Origin: Hortaea werneckii
Lineage: Eukaryota > Ascomycota > Dothideomycetes > Mycosphaerellales > Teratosphaeriaceae
Length of the DNA: 64,000 nt
NCBI GenBank assembly: GCA_037044905.1
Contig: JBAOKB010000158.1
Span: 24,135 to 88,134 of the forward strand
Direction: 5' to 3'
A program made the position numbers and the translations under genes. The notes under the pieces are model-generated. The model saw only the letters and a list, made by a program, of their open reading frames with translations. It did no database searches and was not told the origin of the DNA. Numbering within the stretch: the stretch's first letter is position 1; the number at the start of each line of letters is the position of its first letter. Shown here one piece after another: positions 32,390 to 43,848 of this stretch.

Positions 32390-33922
32390 ATGGCGACCGT
32401 CCTCCCACCGCCGTCCAAACGGCAGAAGCGCGAACAGGCTGAGCGCGCGGCTCAACCTGTGGAACAACCAACGATCCCGGAGGGCTTCCAGCGCATCCAG
32501 TTTCGCGACGCCGACAGTGGGGAGCCACAAGGCCCTGTTGTCAATGTCCCGCTCTCTGAGCTTAGTCCAAAGAATCTCTCGGTCCTTTTGAACACTCTCA
32601 ACGGCAAGACCGACCCGAACGAGCGTCTCCCGTACAGGTTCTACAACCCTCTAGGCGAAGGCGAGTTCAGCCAAGATCAGATCGTCAAGGCGCACGTGGA
32701 CGGTTCGGCGACGTCAGAAATCCAACTGAATATCCCCTGTAGAGCTGAGGCAGTCTTCAAGGTCAAAGCCGTAACAAGGTGCTCAGCCAGTGTTACGGGG
32801 CATGGCGAGGCGATCCTCACGGCAGCATTTTCGCCTGCCTCCTCTTCAAGACTGGCGACTGGTGGCGGAGACAAGACAGCAAGAATATGGGACTGCGACA
32901 CAGGTACACCTAAACACACTTTAAAAGGGCACACGGGATGGGTGCTTGCGGTATCGTGGTCGCCAGATGATGGCATGCTTGCAACGGGCAGTATGGACAA
33001 TTCCGTCAGATTATGGGATCCGGAGAAGGGTACACCGCTCGGTGGACCACTCAAGGGGCATACGAAGTGGATCACCAGCCTGTCATGGGAACCTTACCAT
33101 CTGCGCGAGGCTGGTAGACCGCGGCTGGCATCTGCATCCCGGGACTACACAATCAGAATATGGGATGCTATCAGTCGGAATACGGATATGGCGCTGACTG
33201 GCCACAAGGGTTGCGTCTCGTGCGTCAAGTGGGGTGGTGCTGGACAGATCTACTCCGCCTCTCATGACCGGACGGTGAAGGTTTGGGATGCGACGAAAGG
33301 AACGCTAATCCATACTCTGAATGCCCATGCTCATTGGGTCAACCACCTGGCATTATCTACGGACTTCGTTTTGAGGACCGGGTTCTTCGATCACAAAGGC
33401 AAAAAGAATGTCCCCGAGACTGTGGAAGCGAAGCGCAGAAAAGCGAAAGAGCGGTACGACGAGGCTTCCAAACCAGCTGCTGGCGTTGAGCGCCTAGTGA
33501 CAGCCAGCGACGACTGCACTATGTACCTATGGGAGCCTTCGAAATCCACCAAGCCAATCCAGCGGATGGTGGGACATCAGAAGCAGGTAAATCACGTCAC
33601 GTTCTCTCCTGATGGCACGCTTGTCGCTTCTGCCGGGTTCGACAATCACGTCAAGCTCTGGTCTGCCAAGGATGGCAAGTTCATCACTACATTGAGAGGC
33701 CATGTCGGTCCTGTCTACCAGTGCGCCTTCTCGGCTGACAGCAGATTACTGGTCAGCGCTAGCAAAGACACCACACTCAAGGCTTGGGATGTGCGCACGG
33801 GAAAGCTCGCTGAGAACTTGCCAGGACACCAGGATGAAGTGTTTGCGGTGGACTGGGCTCCCGACGGGGACAGAGTGGGGAGCGGCGGACAAGACAAGGC
33901 TGTTAGAATCTGGAGGAATTAG
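32390..33922 (+). CDS. RSA4: Ribosome assembly factor RSA4 / Notchless (NLE1)
   Basis: An intronless 510-residue protein, close to yeast Rsa4 (515). The N-terminal NLE (ubiquitin-like) domain spans about residues 35-110 (FQRIQFRDADSGEPQGP, LSVLLNTLNGK, YRFY), then eight WD40 blades (for example SVTGHGEAILTAAFSP, GGGDKTARIWDCDTG, TGSMDNSVRLWD, ending GSGGQDKAVRIWRN). In the family the NLE domain is pulled by the AAA-ATPase Rea1 to strip assembly factors from pre-60S particles, in the nucleolus and nucleoplasm. An acidic MIDAS-contacting residue is expected in the NLE domain; I did not assign it. The start is the first ATG of the frame, preceded by a pyrimidine-rich stretch. Divergent from MSH4. 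Confidence 0.95.
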   Translation: MATVLPPPSKRQKREQAERAAQPVEQPTIPEGFQRIQFRDADSGEPQGPVVNVPLSELSPKNLSVLLNTLNGKTDPNERLPYRFYNPLGEGEFSQDQIVKAHVDGSATSEIQLNIPCRAEAVFKVKAVTRCSASVTGHGEAILTAAFSPASSSRLATGGGDKTARIWDCDTGTPKHTLKGHTGWVLAVSWSPDDGMLATGSMDNSVRLWDPEKGTPLGGPLKGHTKWITSLSWEPYHLREAGRPRLASASRDYTIRIWDAISRNTDMALTGHKGCVSCVKWGGAGQIYSASHDRTVKVWDATKGTLIHTLNAHAHWVNHLALSTDFVLRTGFFDHKGKKNVPETVEAKRRKAKERYDEASKPAAGVERLVTASDDCTMYLWEPSKSTKPIQRMVGHQKQVNHVTFSPDGTLVASAGFDNHVKLWSAKDGKFITTLRGHVGPVYQCAFSADSRLLVSASKDTTLKAWDVRTGKLAENLPGHQDEVFAVDWAPDGDRVGSGGQDKAVRIWRN

Positions 33923-34204
33923 AATAAATTGCTTTCAGTTGGCAGATGGCATCCATCGCTGTTATTACATTTCACGTGCAAGCCTTCCAGGCGTTCTATA
34001 TATACAAATGCAGGTGAAGCTGTCCAAGCCAGCGAAATGTACCTCCGTTTGTCGTTCGCCAGATGATTTCCCAGCTTATTTTCATATTTGATCCGGCAAC
34101 TGTCGTCGCTGCTCTCTAGGATTTCATCAAGCACCGTGTATATGATTGCCCTGAAGGGTGGTCCTGTGGTGCCATTTTACCCAATCGCTCCCTTGCGTTG
34201 GGTC

Positions 34205-37122
34205 TCAATCTCCGATGATCATTGCCTGGATGGCCTGCGGCACATCAGAGCATGCAGTAAAGCCTAAGCGTTGGCATCCAAGGAAGACTTTCGCTCCAAC
34301 GACGCGAGGATCATGCTTAACACTTATCTTGCCGGCAGGCTCAGCACCGCAGGCGCCCCAGCGAGGACTACTCTTGCCGCTCTCCGAATGGAACTGAAGG
34401 CCGTTTAGGAAGTCACCAGCCCACACCGTGACAGCGACAATCTTTTCGCCATCCTGTCCTAAGTCCCACGTGGACGGCTGGGCCAGCGCCTCTTGTTCGG
34501 AAGCTACATGTGCTGCCGCGGGATCAGACTCTTTGGGGCCTAGCATCATCGACATCCGATCATATCTCTTCATGTTCCGGAGGTCTTCGATTGTTGCTTC
34601 AGGGTGCGTGGGCCAGACTTCGGAGGTCATGCCAAATACTGATTCCCGATCCAAAGACGAATTTTCGCCGTAGTGAACGGTGAACCCGCCTAGTTCGATG
34701 ATGTCGAGCCACGCCGGCGCTGCCAGTAAGCCTGTGATCTTTCTCACAGGGCGTGAGAAGTCCACGGCTTTCACCACACACCCGTTGTGCTGACTCCCGT
34801 ACAGCGGGTCGGAAGGGCGCCAAGAAGCTGGTGGTGCCTGCGGTTCCCATGACAGTCCGCTTGGGTCTGCAAGACCTGCATTGTCAAGCGCTGCTGGAGC
34901 TATGTCTGGCGATAAGACTAGACCCAGTGAGCTTAGTTGTTGGTTCGGATTCGAGTTGTATGCGAAGCTGCAATAGATCCCAGCCAGTCCGAAGCCTGTT
35001 TCGGGTGTATATGGAGTGACTGAATTGTCGTTGGACTTGCCGAAGACCATTCGGCGACCGCGATTGCTGATTACGACTAGCCCTACAGGTAGCGCGCCGA
35101 CGACCACACTAATGTTGCTGATGCGTTCACCACCTGGACCATCGATCCGCATAAGCTTCATAGAGCCAGCGGAGTCACCGATACGCTCTTTCGATCCACC
35201 GCTACGATGGACCTCGAAGCACCTCAAGTCCCGCGAAGCTGCGAAGCCGGTGACGGTTGAAAGATCAAGCTCGTTTGTACCGAAGAGCAGGGGTTGCATG
35301 GGTGCAAGGTCCCAGGCTGTCTGTGCCGTCCAGTAGCCCGTCACATAGTCACGGAAGCGAAGGCTTTGCGAAGGAAGTTGGTCTCTCCAAAGAAACTCCA
35401 GGCGCTTCGTATCATTGGACGGACGAAATGTGGTAAGGCCAGCTGCATGTTCGAAAATGCCGATACGTGTGATTCTTCCTTCCGCCCAGTCTGTTCTCAT
35501 GCCAACAATGCCGTGACCGGGACGAGGCTCAAGCAATCGCTTGCAGCCGCTTGTTTCTCCAAAGTGGTGCTCATTGCCGGATAAAGTGTGACATGTGATA
35601 CCGCTAACAAAGTGGTCGTAGAAAGTCTTTGTCCTATTGTATCGAGCATCTTGCCAGCTGCTGCTGTTAGTCGAGATATTCAAAGTGACCTTCTCCAGCC
35701 AATCGTCCGCACCAAGTTCCAGAACATTAGAGGCTTCTTCAGGCGTGGTGCAATCGCCAAAGAAGAGGGTGTTGTCTCCGACTCTAAGCGATATTCCACC
35801 TAATGCCTTGTTCCTCCAGAAGAAAAGCACAGACTTTTCCAAGTACATGTCAGCGGCTTTCTGGAAGAAGAATTGTACACTAGCATCGTGCCCGCTCTCC
35901 TTCTGATCAGCGACTCGAGCGAAGTAGTGAGAAATGGCCTCTTCTTGGAATTCACTTGAGCCTTCTGCGGTGATGTTCGGATCCAAGGGACATATCTTCG
36001 CATACATCTCGAGGACCTGTTGCGATACTTCCCAGATTCGTCGTCTATTCGCCAAGCCAGAAACGTGCTGATTGCGCTTGGCTAGCTCCACGGGTCTGCG
36101 TGCTTGCATCATGACCTTTTGGTACTCTTTTTCGTAGCTGTTGATGACGCTTGGAGAGCTGGTACTGAACGCCTCCCAGTACCATGGGGCGTCTTGTTGT
36201 AGACGGCGCTTCCAGAAGCTTTGCGATCGTGTTGCGCCGTATGCTGCGCGAGAAGCAAGCATCATGGAAACTAGATCTTTCTCAGGCAAGAAATCAGCGA
36301 TAGCCACCGTGAGCTCTTCAGGCAAGTTTTGAAACCAGTCTGCCGGTCGCAATCGATTCTGGCGGACCTCTTCGCAGGCTGGATGGGGTCCCAACGGGAC
36401 AGCGCGACCTGCTTCGGCTTGTACGTCGTTGTCGTCGGATTCAAGCGGATCTAGGTAATGAAGCTTTTCTCTTGTAAGCTACTGCAAATGGATAAACGGC
36501 CCATGGCTCCGCAACTGACCATCCGATCCCAATCCAGGTCAAAATACTGATCGGGTTCCCATTCATGCGTTAAGTTCAGAAAGCTTTGACAAGGCTGGCG
36601 AAGAGAAGCTAGGGCCGTGAATAAAGTGTCCAAATCAAAGGGGACAGCGACGTTTGAGCAATCTACTGTCCAACGCTGTTTTATGCCTTGGGCCTGGGCA
36701 AAGGCTTCACAGAGCACAGTCAAGCAACTTTCATGGATCGGTAGGTCGCCATCATCTTCACCACCGTCCGCACTCATGTAGCACGTCACGTTGCCTGGGA
36801 AGTTCTCTCCGCGGCCCTGGGCATTGGGATGATCGCCGAATTCAATCGAAGCGTCGCCGTATACTGCGGAAGTGGCAGGTCCGGAGAGATAACATTGCTT
36901 AATGCCGACTGCTTTGCGGTTCACTCCAATAGTCCTGAATTTGGTAAGCCATTGTAGGCGTGGCTCGACCAGCTCTCGGGGGAAAAGCTGCCTCATATTA
37001 GGACGGTCGGGTTGTACGGCATCCAGATCAGGATGACCATCGTTCTGTTCATCGTCTAAGTCGTCAGGGTACACGTCAAAGCCTGCATTGCAGAGGAAAC
37101 AATAGTAGTCCCATCCGCCCAT
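34205..37122 (-). CDS. F-box protein of a large fungal family
   Basis: Two exons on the minus strand. Exon 1 (37122-36520) begins MGGWDYYCFLCNAGFDVYP, with a CxxC pair, and has a segment typical of these proteins (FDLDWDRM at its end). Exon 2 ends at 34205. The F-box is NLPEELTVAIADFLPEKDL with the following SMMLASRAAYGATRSQSFWKRR. The C-terminal about 500 residues repeat beta-rich elements around VGDNTLFFGDC, GHGIVGMRTDWAEGRI and GFGLAGIYCSFA, probably a sugar- or ligand-binding-like propeller or jelly roll, but I cannot name its ligand. F-box proteins recruit substrates to SCF ubiquitin ligases. The intron is uncertain: GTCAGT...GCAGTAG gives 41 nt (36479-36519) and 958 residues; a longer version with a weaker donor is possible. 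Confidence 0.75.
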
Positions 37123-37371
37123 GGTAGCCGTCTAAAGTCCGTCGAGGCGGGGATCAGGTGTAGAACGGCTGAAAGGATGGCTGCACTTTGTGGAATCCAG
37201 AGTGAGCGGAATCAAGTGCGAACCATGGTGTCTTACTGGGTGGTGATAGGGAGCAATGGACTGTCTACTGGACACTTATATTGGATGCACCACCTGCACA
37301 GTCCCGTCCAAATGGTTGCTTTGTTGCCTGCGGATGGCGACCGAGTCGTATCCTTGGCAGACGGAGAGCAA

Positions 37372-37406
<35 letters not shown>

Positions 37407-37823
37407 CTACTACAGAGCCGCACGATTGGACTGACGGTGGCTTGTAGCCTATAGCCTGTAGCCTGGAAGTGTGGATGTGGTTGAAGTCAGTCTACGAGTC
37501 GGGTCGGTCGTCTGGAAAGCTGTTGCCTGATGCTACAGTACTAGGTAGTAGTAGTAGATGCGCATTGATCGCCGGCGGTCAGAGCGACGGGGAGTCCCGG
37601 TGCCGTTGGTGAGGCAGGTGAGGGTACCTGCATGAAACGTCAGGGTCCAAGGGGCCGGATTGACTCCGTGGCCCCACGTCGAAATATACGGCGAGTGCAT
37701 TATTGGCCGCGTCCCGGCATACGTATAAAGAGCAAAAGTTCCAGCGGTGCAATTGCAGTTGGTTGCAGTTGAGCTCGACTTCCCACCACCACCACCACCA
37801 CCGCCACCACCGCCGCCACCACC
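37123..37823. promoter_or_regulatory. Divergent promoter between the F-box gene and the sphingolipid methyltransferase
   Basis: About 700 bases between outward-facing starts. It contains a G35 homopolymer (37372-37406) and, directly before the methyltransferase ATG, a CCACC/CCGCC-rich leader (about 37783-37823). No further gene. Confidence 0.6.
37372..37406. repeat. G35 homopolymer in a divergent promoter
   Basis: Thirty-five consecutive G on the plus strand. With the C44 tract at 11,757 it is one of two very long G/C homopolymers in the window. It is either a real promoter G-tract or an assembly artefact. Confidence 0.9.
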
Positions 37824-39522
37824 ATGTCGACCGAGAAGCCCGTGTCCGAGGAGTCGTTCCAGTTCGTCGACACCCCGGCCGCTCCTGCCCAGGCACCGGA
37901 GTCCAAGGAATCCGGCGTCCGCACCACCAGCGTAGGCAGCAACTTCCTTCCATACTGAGCCATTGGCACGATCACGTGTCCGTATAGACAAATCATACCA
38001 TGGTATCCCTTCTGACCACCGCCACTGCTGTAGTATCCCGCCATCAAGAATGCTCCCCTCCCCGCCGACGGCCCCGGCAGTGACACCTTCAACAACTACT
38101 TCCTCTGCACCCTCCTCGCCATCATCCCCGGCTACTTCGCCTGGAAGCTCAACGGTGGCCTCTTCACATGGCTCTTCTTCGCCATCCTCACCGCCATCCC
38201 CATCCTCATGGTCTTCTGGACCGTTGCCTCCGGCATGTCTCCCCGTATGAACGAGAAGGCCCGCTACCGTGGTGCCCCCATTGAGTCCTACCTCACCTTC
38301 CGTAAAGAGAGCGATCAGATCAAGTACAAGGGCAAGAACCGCATCCCCATGGAGACCTTCCACGAGATGTACTTCGCCGGCGAGGTAGACGTCAAGGGCG
38401 ACATGCTTGAGGTGCTCGAGTACCGTCACGACTGGGCCAACTTCCGCTTCACCCTCTCCCTCTTCTGGTTCTTCTTGACCGGCATGATGCCCGAAGTCAT
38501 CATGCACACTCGCTCGCAGGACGAGGAGCAGGTCCGTGACCACTACGACCGCGGTGATGACTTCTACGGTTGGTTCCTCGGCCCTCGTATGATCTACACT
38601 TCGGGCGTCATCTCCGACATCAACAAGGAAGAGTCGCTTGAGCAGCTACAGGACAACAAGCTCGCCATTGTTTGCGAGAAGATTGGCCTCAAGCAGGGTG
38701 AGAAGATGCTCGACATTGGCTGCGGCTGGGGCACACTGGCCAAGTTCGCTTCTGCCAACTACGGCGCCAACGTTACCGGTGTCACTCTGGGCCGCAACCA
38801 GACTGCTTGGGGCAATGCCGGTATGCGTCGCGTGGGTATTCCCGAAGAGCAGAGCCGCATTCTCTGCTCAGACTACCGCGACATTCAGGTTCCAGAAGGT
38901 GGATACGACAAGATCACCAGTCTTGAGATGGTTGAGCACGTCGGTGTGCGTCACTTAAGCACCTTCCTGCGTCAAGTCCACGACATGCTCAACGATGATG
39001 GAGTCTGCTTGATGCAATATTCCGGACTCCGCAAGAGCTGGCAGTATGAGGACCTGATCTGGGGTCTTTTCATGAACAAGTACATCTTTCCCGGCGCGGA
39101 TGCCTCAACCCCGCTTGGCTACTTCATTGACGCGCTTGAGGGTGCTGGTTTTGAAGTGAAGGGCGTTGATACGATTGGCGTGCACTACTCTGCGACGCTT
39201 TGGCGATGGTACAGGAACTGGATGGCCAACAAGGAGAAGGTAACTGCCAAATACGGCGAGCGGTGGTTCAGGGTCAGTTGTTCATGCCAATATATTATCG
39301 TCTCCGTGCGCTTGTGCTAACTCTTGCTAGATCTGGGAATACTTCCTTGCTTACAGCACCATCATCTCCCGCCAGGGTAGCGCAACTTGCTACCAGATCA
39401 CCTGTGTCAAGAACATCAACTCCACGCACCGTATCGAGGGCATCAACAACGCCTTCGGTCTCAAGGGCGCTCTTGAAGCCAGTGAAGCGGCTGGACACGC
39501 CACTTTCCCGGTGGCTAAATAA
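37824..39522 (+). CDS. Sphingolipid C9-methyltransferase
   Basis: Three exons: 37824-37931, 38034-39272 and 39331-39522, giving 512 residues, the usual length. Introns are 102 nt (GTAGGC...TGTAG) and 58 nt (GTCAGT...GCTAG with GCTAAC before the acceptor). Two membrane segments lie near residues 55-100 (FLCTLLAIIPGYFAW and WLFFAILTAIPILMVFW). The SAM-binding motif MLDIGCGWG is at about 261-269, within a cyclopropane-fatty-acid-synthase-type fold (DHYDRGDDFYGWFLG, then LEMVEHVG). The enzyme adds the C9 methyl group to the sphingoid base of fungal glucosylceramide, at ER/Golgi membranes. It is a membrane-lipid gene conserved in filamentous fungi and absent from baker's yeast. Confidence 0.93.
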
Positions 39523-40568
39523 ATGGCTGAGTGGGTTGGAACCAAAAAGCATGTGGAATTAAAAGCACATTGATTGTATGGCATTTTGCAGAGAGCGTGT
39601 GCATTGCATGGTCGGTCGAAAAGTGAATTCGCAAATCCTCTGTGGCGATGCAGAAACGTCGGAGGGATTTGTAGACATGCCACGTATGAGGCTGTCCTCT
39701 GAAGTGTAAATATTCGCACAGGATTGACGGAAATCGAAGCAGGCGAATTTGGATCGCCCCCGCTGTCCTCAATTCGACCTTCATGCATCGTCTTCGATTT
39801 CCACATTCCACCCGCAGCAAAATTGTGATATGATCTAGTCTGGAGCTTGGGAGCTTGGAAGGCTGCGTTCCCCTGTGGGACAGGTCCTTCTTCGGCCCCT
39901 CCACCCTATCCACCGCTTTCATAGACCCATAAGGCGGCTTCTCCTTTGGAATCGACCGAGTCGTGATTTCTATTACCAACGTACTTCCTTAATTCTATGC
40001 TGTCATCCCACGAGCCGCAACCGGCGACCGCTTTCAGAGAAAACCTTCTGGCGGCTATGCTCTTGGGCTGTTTTGTTGGACGAAGCACACGAGGGATAGG
40101 TAGTCGAGGGAACCAGCGCCGCTTGTTAGCAACATCTTGTTCAACATTGATAGTATCATGACGACAATGGTGCACGACTATGGGAGCCTAGTAACAGGCC
40201 GCGCAAAAGTTGGCATAAGTCCAAGGACGCTCGCTATACAAGCCCCCAAGCAAAAAGACGAGGGCAACCACAACCCTAATACGCAGAATACTGACAGGGG
40301 TTCTGCGTCAATCAAAACCTTTATTCACTATGCACCAACTGTTTTTGAAACGACGGTTGATTCGAGGAGGTTTGTCCAAGCTCTGTGGGAGTTTTCAAAT
40401 GTTCTTAGTGTCCGGCCGTAGTCATCGCCTTCGGTTTGATCGATACCCGGGGTCGGATGCAACTAGCTATATATTAAAGGTCACAGCAACCATCCATTTC
40501 AGTGGGGTTTAGTGGATGATGCCTTGGTTCAGGGCCAGTCCACTTTAGCGCTATAGTTCAGGCTTAAA
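39523..40568. other. Convergent intergenic region
   Basis: About 1.05 kb between the 3' ends of the methyltransferase (plus) and the decarboxylase-family gene (minus). I see no gene, RNA or repeat; it probably holds two 3' UTRs and spacer. Confidence 0.55.
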
Positions 40569-42020
40569 TCAATCGACAACGTGACCAAGTTTGCCCCGAA
40601 CCGGTACATTCTCCTTCTGACCAGGCTGTGGAAATGCTTCGATCTTCACACCTCTTCGGAAAAGCACGCAGTGACTTGAACCTCCGAAATGGAACTGTTG
40701 TACTCATTAGCGACCACGCGCGGCTGCAATGAAATGGGAGCTGAGCTTTGGAAGACCCTTACCATGCCTAGTTCCTCTCCTTTCTTCACGTGTTGCCCAT
40801 CTTTGACAGTAACATCGCAGGTCGAAACTTCCACCATACCAATGGGCATAACACAGATTAACCCAATCTTGGGGTTATCAGCCTCGATGAAAATCAATGC
40901 ACGAGTTGCAACCGAAGAAAGATATCCTTGGCCAGTTCCCTCTCCGAACGGGTCGGGACCGTGAGGATCTGCCATGCCAGTGAACAGAGGCTCAGAGAAG
41001 TATGTGCCAGAAACAATATATTGCTTGAGAATTGTCCCAGACACTGGCGAGTGCCACCGGTGATAGCTTAAAGCGGAGAGGAAGGCCTGATATACAGTGC
41101 CTCCTACAAATTGCTCTGCAAGCTTGTCTTGCGCTAGCATGTTGCGAACAGAGTAAGGTTGTCCTTTCACCCAAAACTCATCTTTAGCCGAGACGCTCCG
41201 TGCTACTCGATAGGGCTTCGACTCGCAAGCATTGGCGAGCACGTCGTCATTGTCAAAATCTGCGACAGGTCGAATTCCTTCGCGGTACGCACGCGTAAAG
41301 AAGTCGTCCCAGCTCTTATATCCATGATACTGCCGATCCGGCTGGCAGACAAACAGCTCCTCAAATTTGTAGTTGGTGCCGTATGGCTCGTTAGCAACTC
41401 TAACGAGCTCCTTTTTTCCCTCGGGCCCAAACCAGCCTTTGGGATCGTCCCCTAGGACGTTCGCCGATCCATGGCTTTGTAGGTACGAGCCCCAAGCGTT
41501 TAGGATCTCTTTGAGATGCTTATTGACAACAGGGTCAAGGAATATGGCCCATCCGCTCGAAGTCCCCATCGGCCAATCAAGCAAGGCATTAAATGGCAAC
41601 CCTACAGTTCCGGATACGTGTGCATGATGGGTCCACTGAGGCGCAGTAGAGAGCAAATGGTTCATGATCTGGCACATGTGTCGGGCATCTCTGACTTGAT
41701 GGTGACCAGCAGGATCGTCTTGGTAAGGCTTCTTGGTGGGTAACTCCGCAAACATGGAGTTGAACAGCATGTAAAGTCTGGCGTCAGAGTCTATGGCCTT
41801 CCAAAGGGCTTCGATGCTCGAATGTAACGTCTCATGGCCTTTGGAGTCGCTGGCTTGGATGGTATCTCTGAGCCAGTCCTTAAGAATACGATGATCTTCT
41901 GGCAGCCATTGTCCCACCCTAATACACACTGTTAACGTACGTGATATGAAACAAAGAGAGTAGAACTTTAGTCGGAAACACATGCCTGAACATTTGCTGA
42001 TCCTTAGGAGTTGTGGCCAT
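40569..42020 (-). CDS. Phosphatidylserine-decarboxylase-family enzyme, PsiD-like subgroup
   Basis: Three exons on the minus strand: 42020 to about 41986 (MATTPKDQQMFR), 41918-40763 and 40694-40569; 438-440 residues. The N-terminal domain (GQWLPEDHRILKDWL, RLYMLFNSMFAELP) is the one found in fungal PSD-like proteins such as the tryptophan decarboxylase PsiD, not in the housekeeping membrane PSD. The catalytic body follows (YKSWDDFFTRAYREGIRP, SYHRWHSPVSGTI, FIEADNPKIGLICVMPIGM), and the self-cleavage site is FHFGGSSHC in the last exon, where the Ser becomes the pyruvoyl cofactor. No signal or membrane segment is seen, so it is probably soluble. The substrate could be an amino acid or a phospholipid; I cannot tell. 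The first intron seems to use a GC donor (AG|GCATGT) or a weaker GT site six bases on. Confidence 0.85.
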
Positions 42021-42980
42021 AACTCGATATGAATGACCGTTGTTTGTACAGATGGTGAAGCAAACGAAACGAACGAGACTAGACCTATGATTTCGTCGCC
42101 AAAAGAGAACGATCCAGATCTGGAACAAAAGACCATTTGTATCTTGAAGTGTTTTGGAGACGCGGAGTATGAAAGCACAACCTCTGTGGACGAAGACGCT
42201 TCTAGTGCAGCCGAACACTCCGTACGCAGAACTTTGATATAAGTAGAGGAGCCGCTGCTCCCGAAGTTCACTGATCGAGAATTCCACAGAAATGAGACGC
42301 CATTCCATCTCGCAGCCGAAACTATCTGTTCCAACGAGCACGACAGCAGTTAAACCGCGGAAAGTAAGCATCGGGACTAGCTAACACATCTGAAAAACAC
42401 AGAGTGTGCCGACAGCTCCAGTCCGGCACTTTACGAAGCTCTTTCCCACCTTTGGCATGGAATGGCAAGCATAACAAGCAGGGATTGCGTGTAAAACAAG
42501 GATGGAAGAACATGTAGCGAAAGCTTGTATGCGTAGTGTTGCGACTCAGATCAATCTTATGCCCTGTCCAGATCCGTCCAACTCGAAGCTTGGTGAACGT
42601 CGGGGCGAAGATTGTTAGGTCATTCATCCCATTGTTAGCCGCTGCATCCCAAAAGAGTGACTAGTAGAAAGTACAGCACGCGTTCAGGCGGAGATGGCGG
42701 AAGCGCTAAGGCTGCAAGTATATGGGACCTGACGTAGCTGCGGGAGCTTGGCAACCCCGTTACTACCTAGCTAGGTATGTATAGAAGTCGACACCATGAA
42801 GGACCTATTACTAACTCATAGTAAGTGTGACGGAGGAGCCTAATCTCGAGCGGGATATTTGTACCGTTCGCCGTCATCATTACTCTGCAGCCTCCCCTAC
42901 CCTTGACCTAAGGTCGACAACATTTAGACGCTTGCAAGTACCCTCATTATCATAACTATCATCAAACAAAACGAAGCAAC
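42021..42980. promoter_or_regulatory. Divergent promoter region
   Basis: About 960 bases between the decarboxylase-family start (minus) and the small membrane protein start (plus). It carries the perfect palindrome TACCTAGCTAGGTA at 42764-42777, related to the TACCTAGGTA palindromes near 26,660. No gene is supported. Confidence 0.5.
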
Positions 42981-43480
42981 ATGTCGCCGTTCCGATCCGG
43001 CTTAACATCGTCGTCCTCATTGCTTCTCGCGGCATCCGCAAGAAACAAAGTCAAGATGCGTAGCTTCATGAGCTCACCAGTCCGATTCCAAGATCCTGTG
43101 CATCGCTATCGCGATCCGCAGACCCGCCAATTCTTTTTGACCTTTCGCCGATTGGCGATGGCAATATCAACTTTTCTGGGGCTCGGTTTAATATACTCGT
43201 ATGCACCACCATTTAGAACCACAACAAGGGAAGGCCGCGCTTTTGACCAGTACCTTCAAAGTAAGTTATTGGCTTTGCAGGAATACGTAACCCTGACGGG
43301 TACCTTTCGTTCCTGCAACGGTAACACTACGGCGTATACTGACACGTATCGGCAGAGGACTGGGCGAACATAGAGGCAAAAGAGGGCGACTTAGGTCGCA
43401 AAGAGACGGGCAAAGACCGGAAACAAGAGCAAGAATATCGGGCGTCGCATCAAGGACAGGCGAAAGGAGACGTGCCATAA
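42981..43480 (+). CDS. Small single-pass membrane protein, probably mitochondrial, function unknown
   Basis: Two exons, 42981-43260 and 43356-43480, joined by a 95-nt intron (GTAAGT...GGCAG), giving 134 residues. I do not recognise the family. The N-terminus is basic, Ser-rich and lacks acidic residues (MSPFRSGLTSSSSLLLAASA, then RNKVKMRSF), as in a mitochondrial presequence. A conserved-looking VHRYRDPQTRQFFLTFRRL segment leads into one hydrophobic helix (AMAISTFLGLGLIYSYAPP). The C-terminal part is hydrophilic and charged (DWANIEAKEGDLGRKETG). This resembles small inner-membrane assembly factors in layout only. The frame, intron and GC use look normal for this genome. Confidence 0.65.
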
Positions 43481-43848
43481 TTCCAATCTGTCTTTTACCA
43501 GCTCATTGATACCGAGAGTGGGGGAGAGTCGAAGTTCCAAAGCCTTGGTGGTAAGATAATTCACTGCTATTGGAAATGTTGACGTCGGAGCTGTACGCTT
43601 AATGAATGGATGAGAAAGGTATGAGGGTGGCGGACGTGCGGATCCAGTTGAAATAATGAACTATATAAATTTCACTGTCATATTGATCTTCTTAGGTTGC
43701 AGATGGGACCGCACTTCTTCACGGTCTTGGACTTTGAACGCCGAAAGACGCCGAGGACGGCTTCGCGGTGTCTTCGGCCAGAAATTGCTACGCTTTTTTG
43801 CTACGCTTTTTGCTACGCGTTTCCTAGCCGAGGTGACGTCCTAATACT
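43481..43848. other. Intergenic region with a short tandem repeat
   Basis: About 370 bases. Three near-copies of GCTACGCTTTTT lie at 43787-43822. No gene is seen. Confidence 0.5.
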
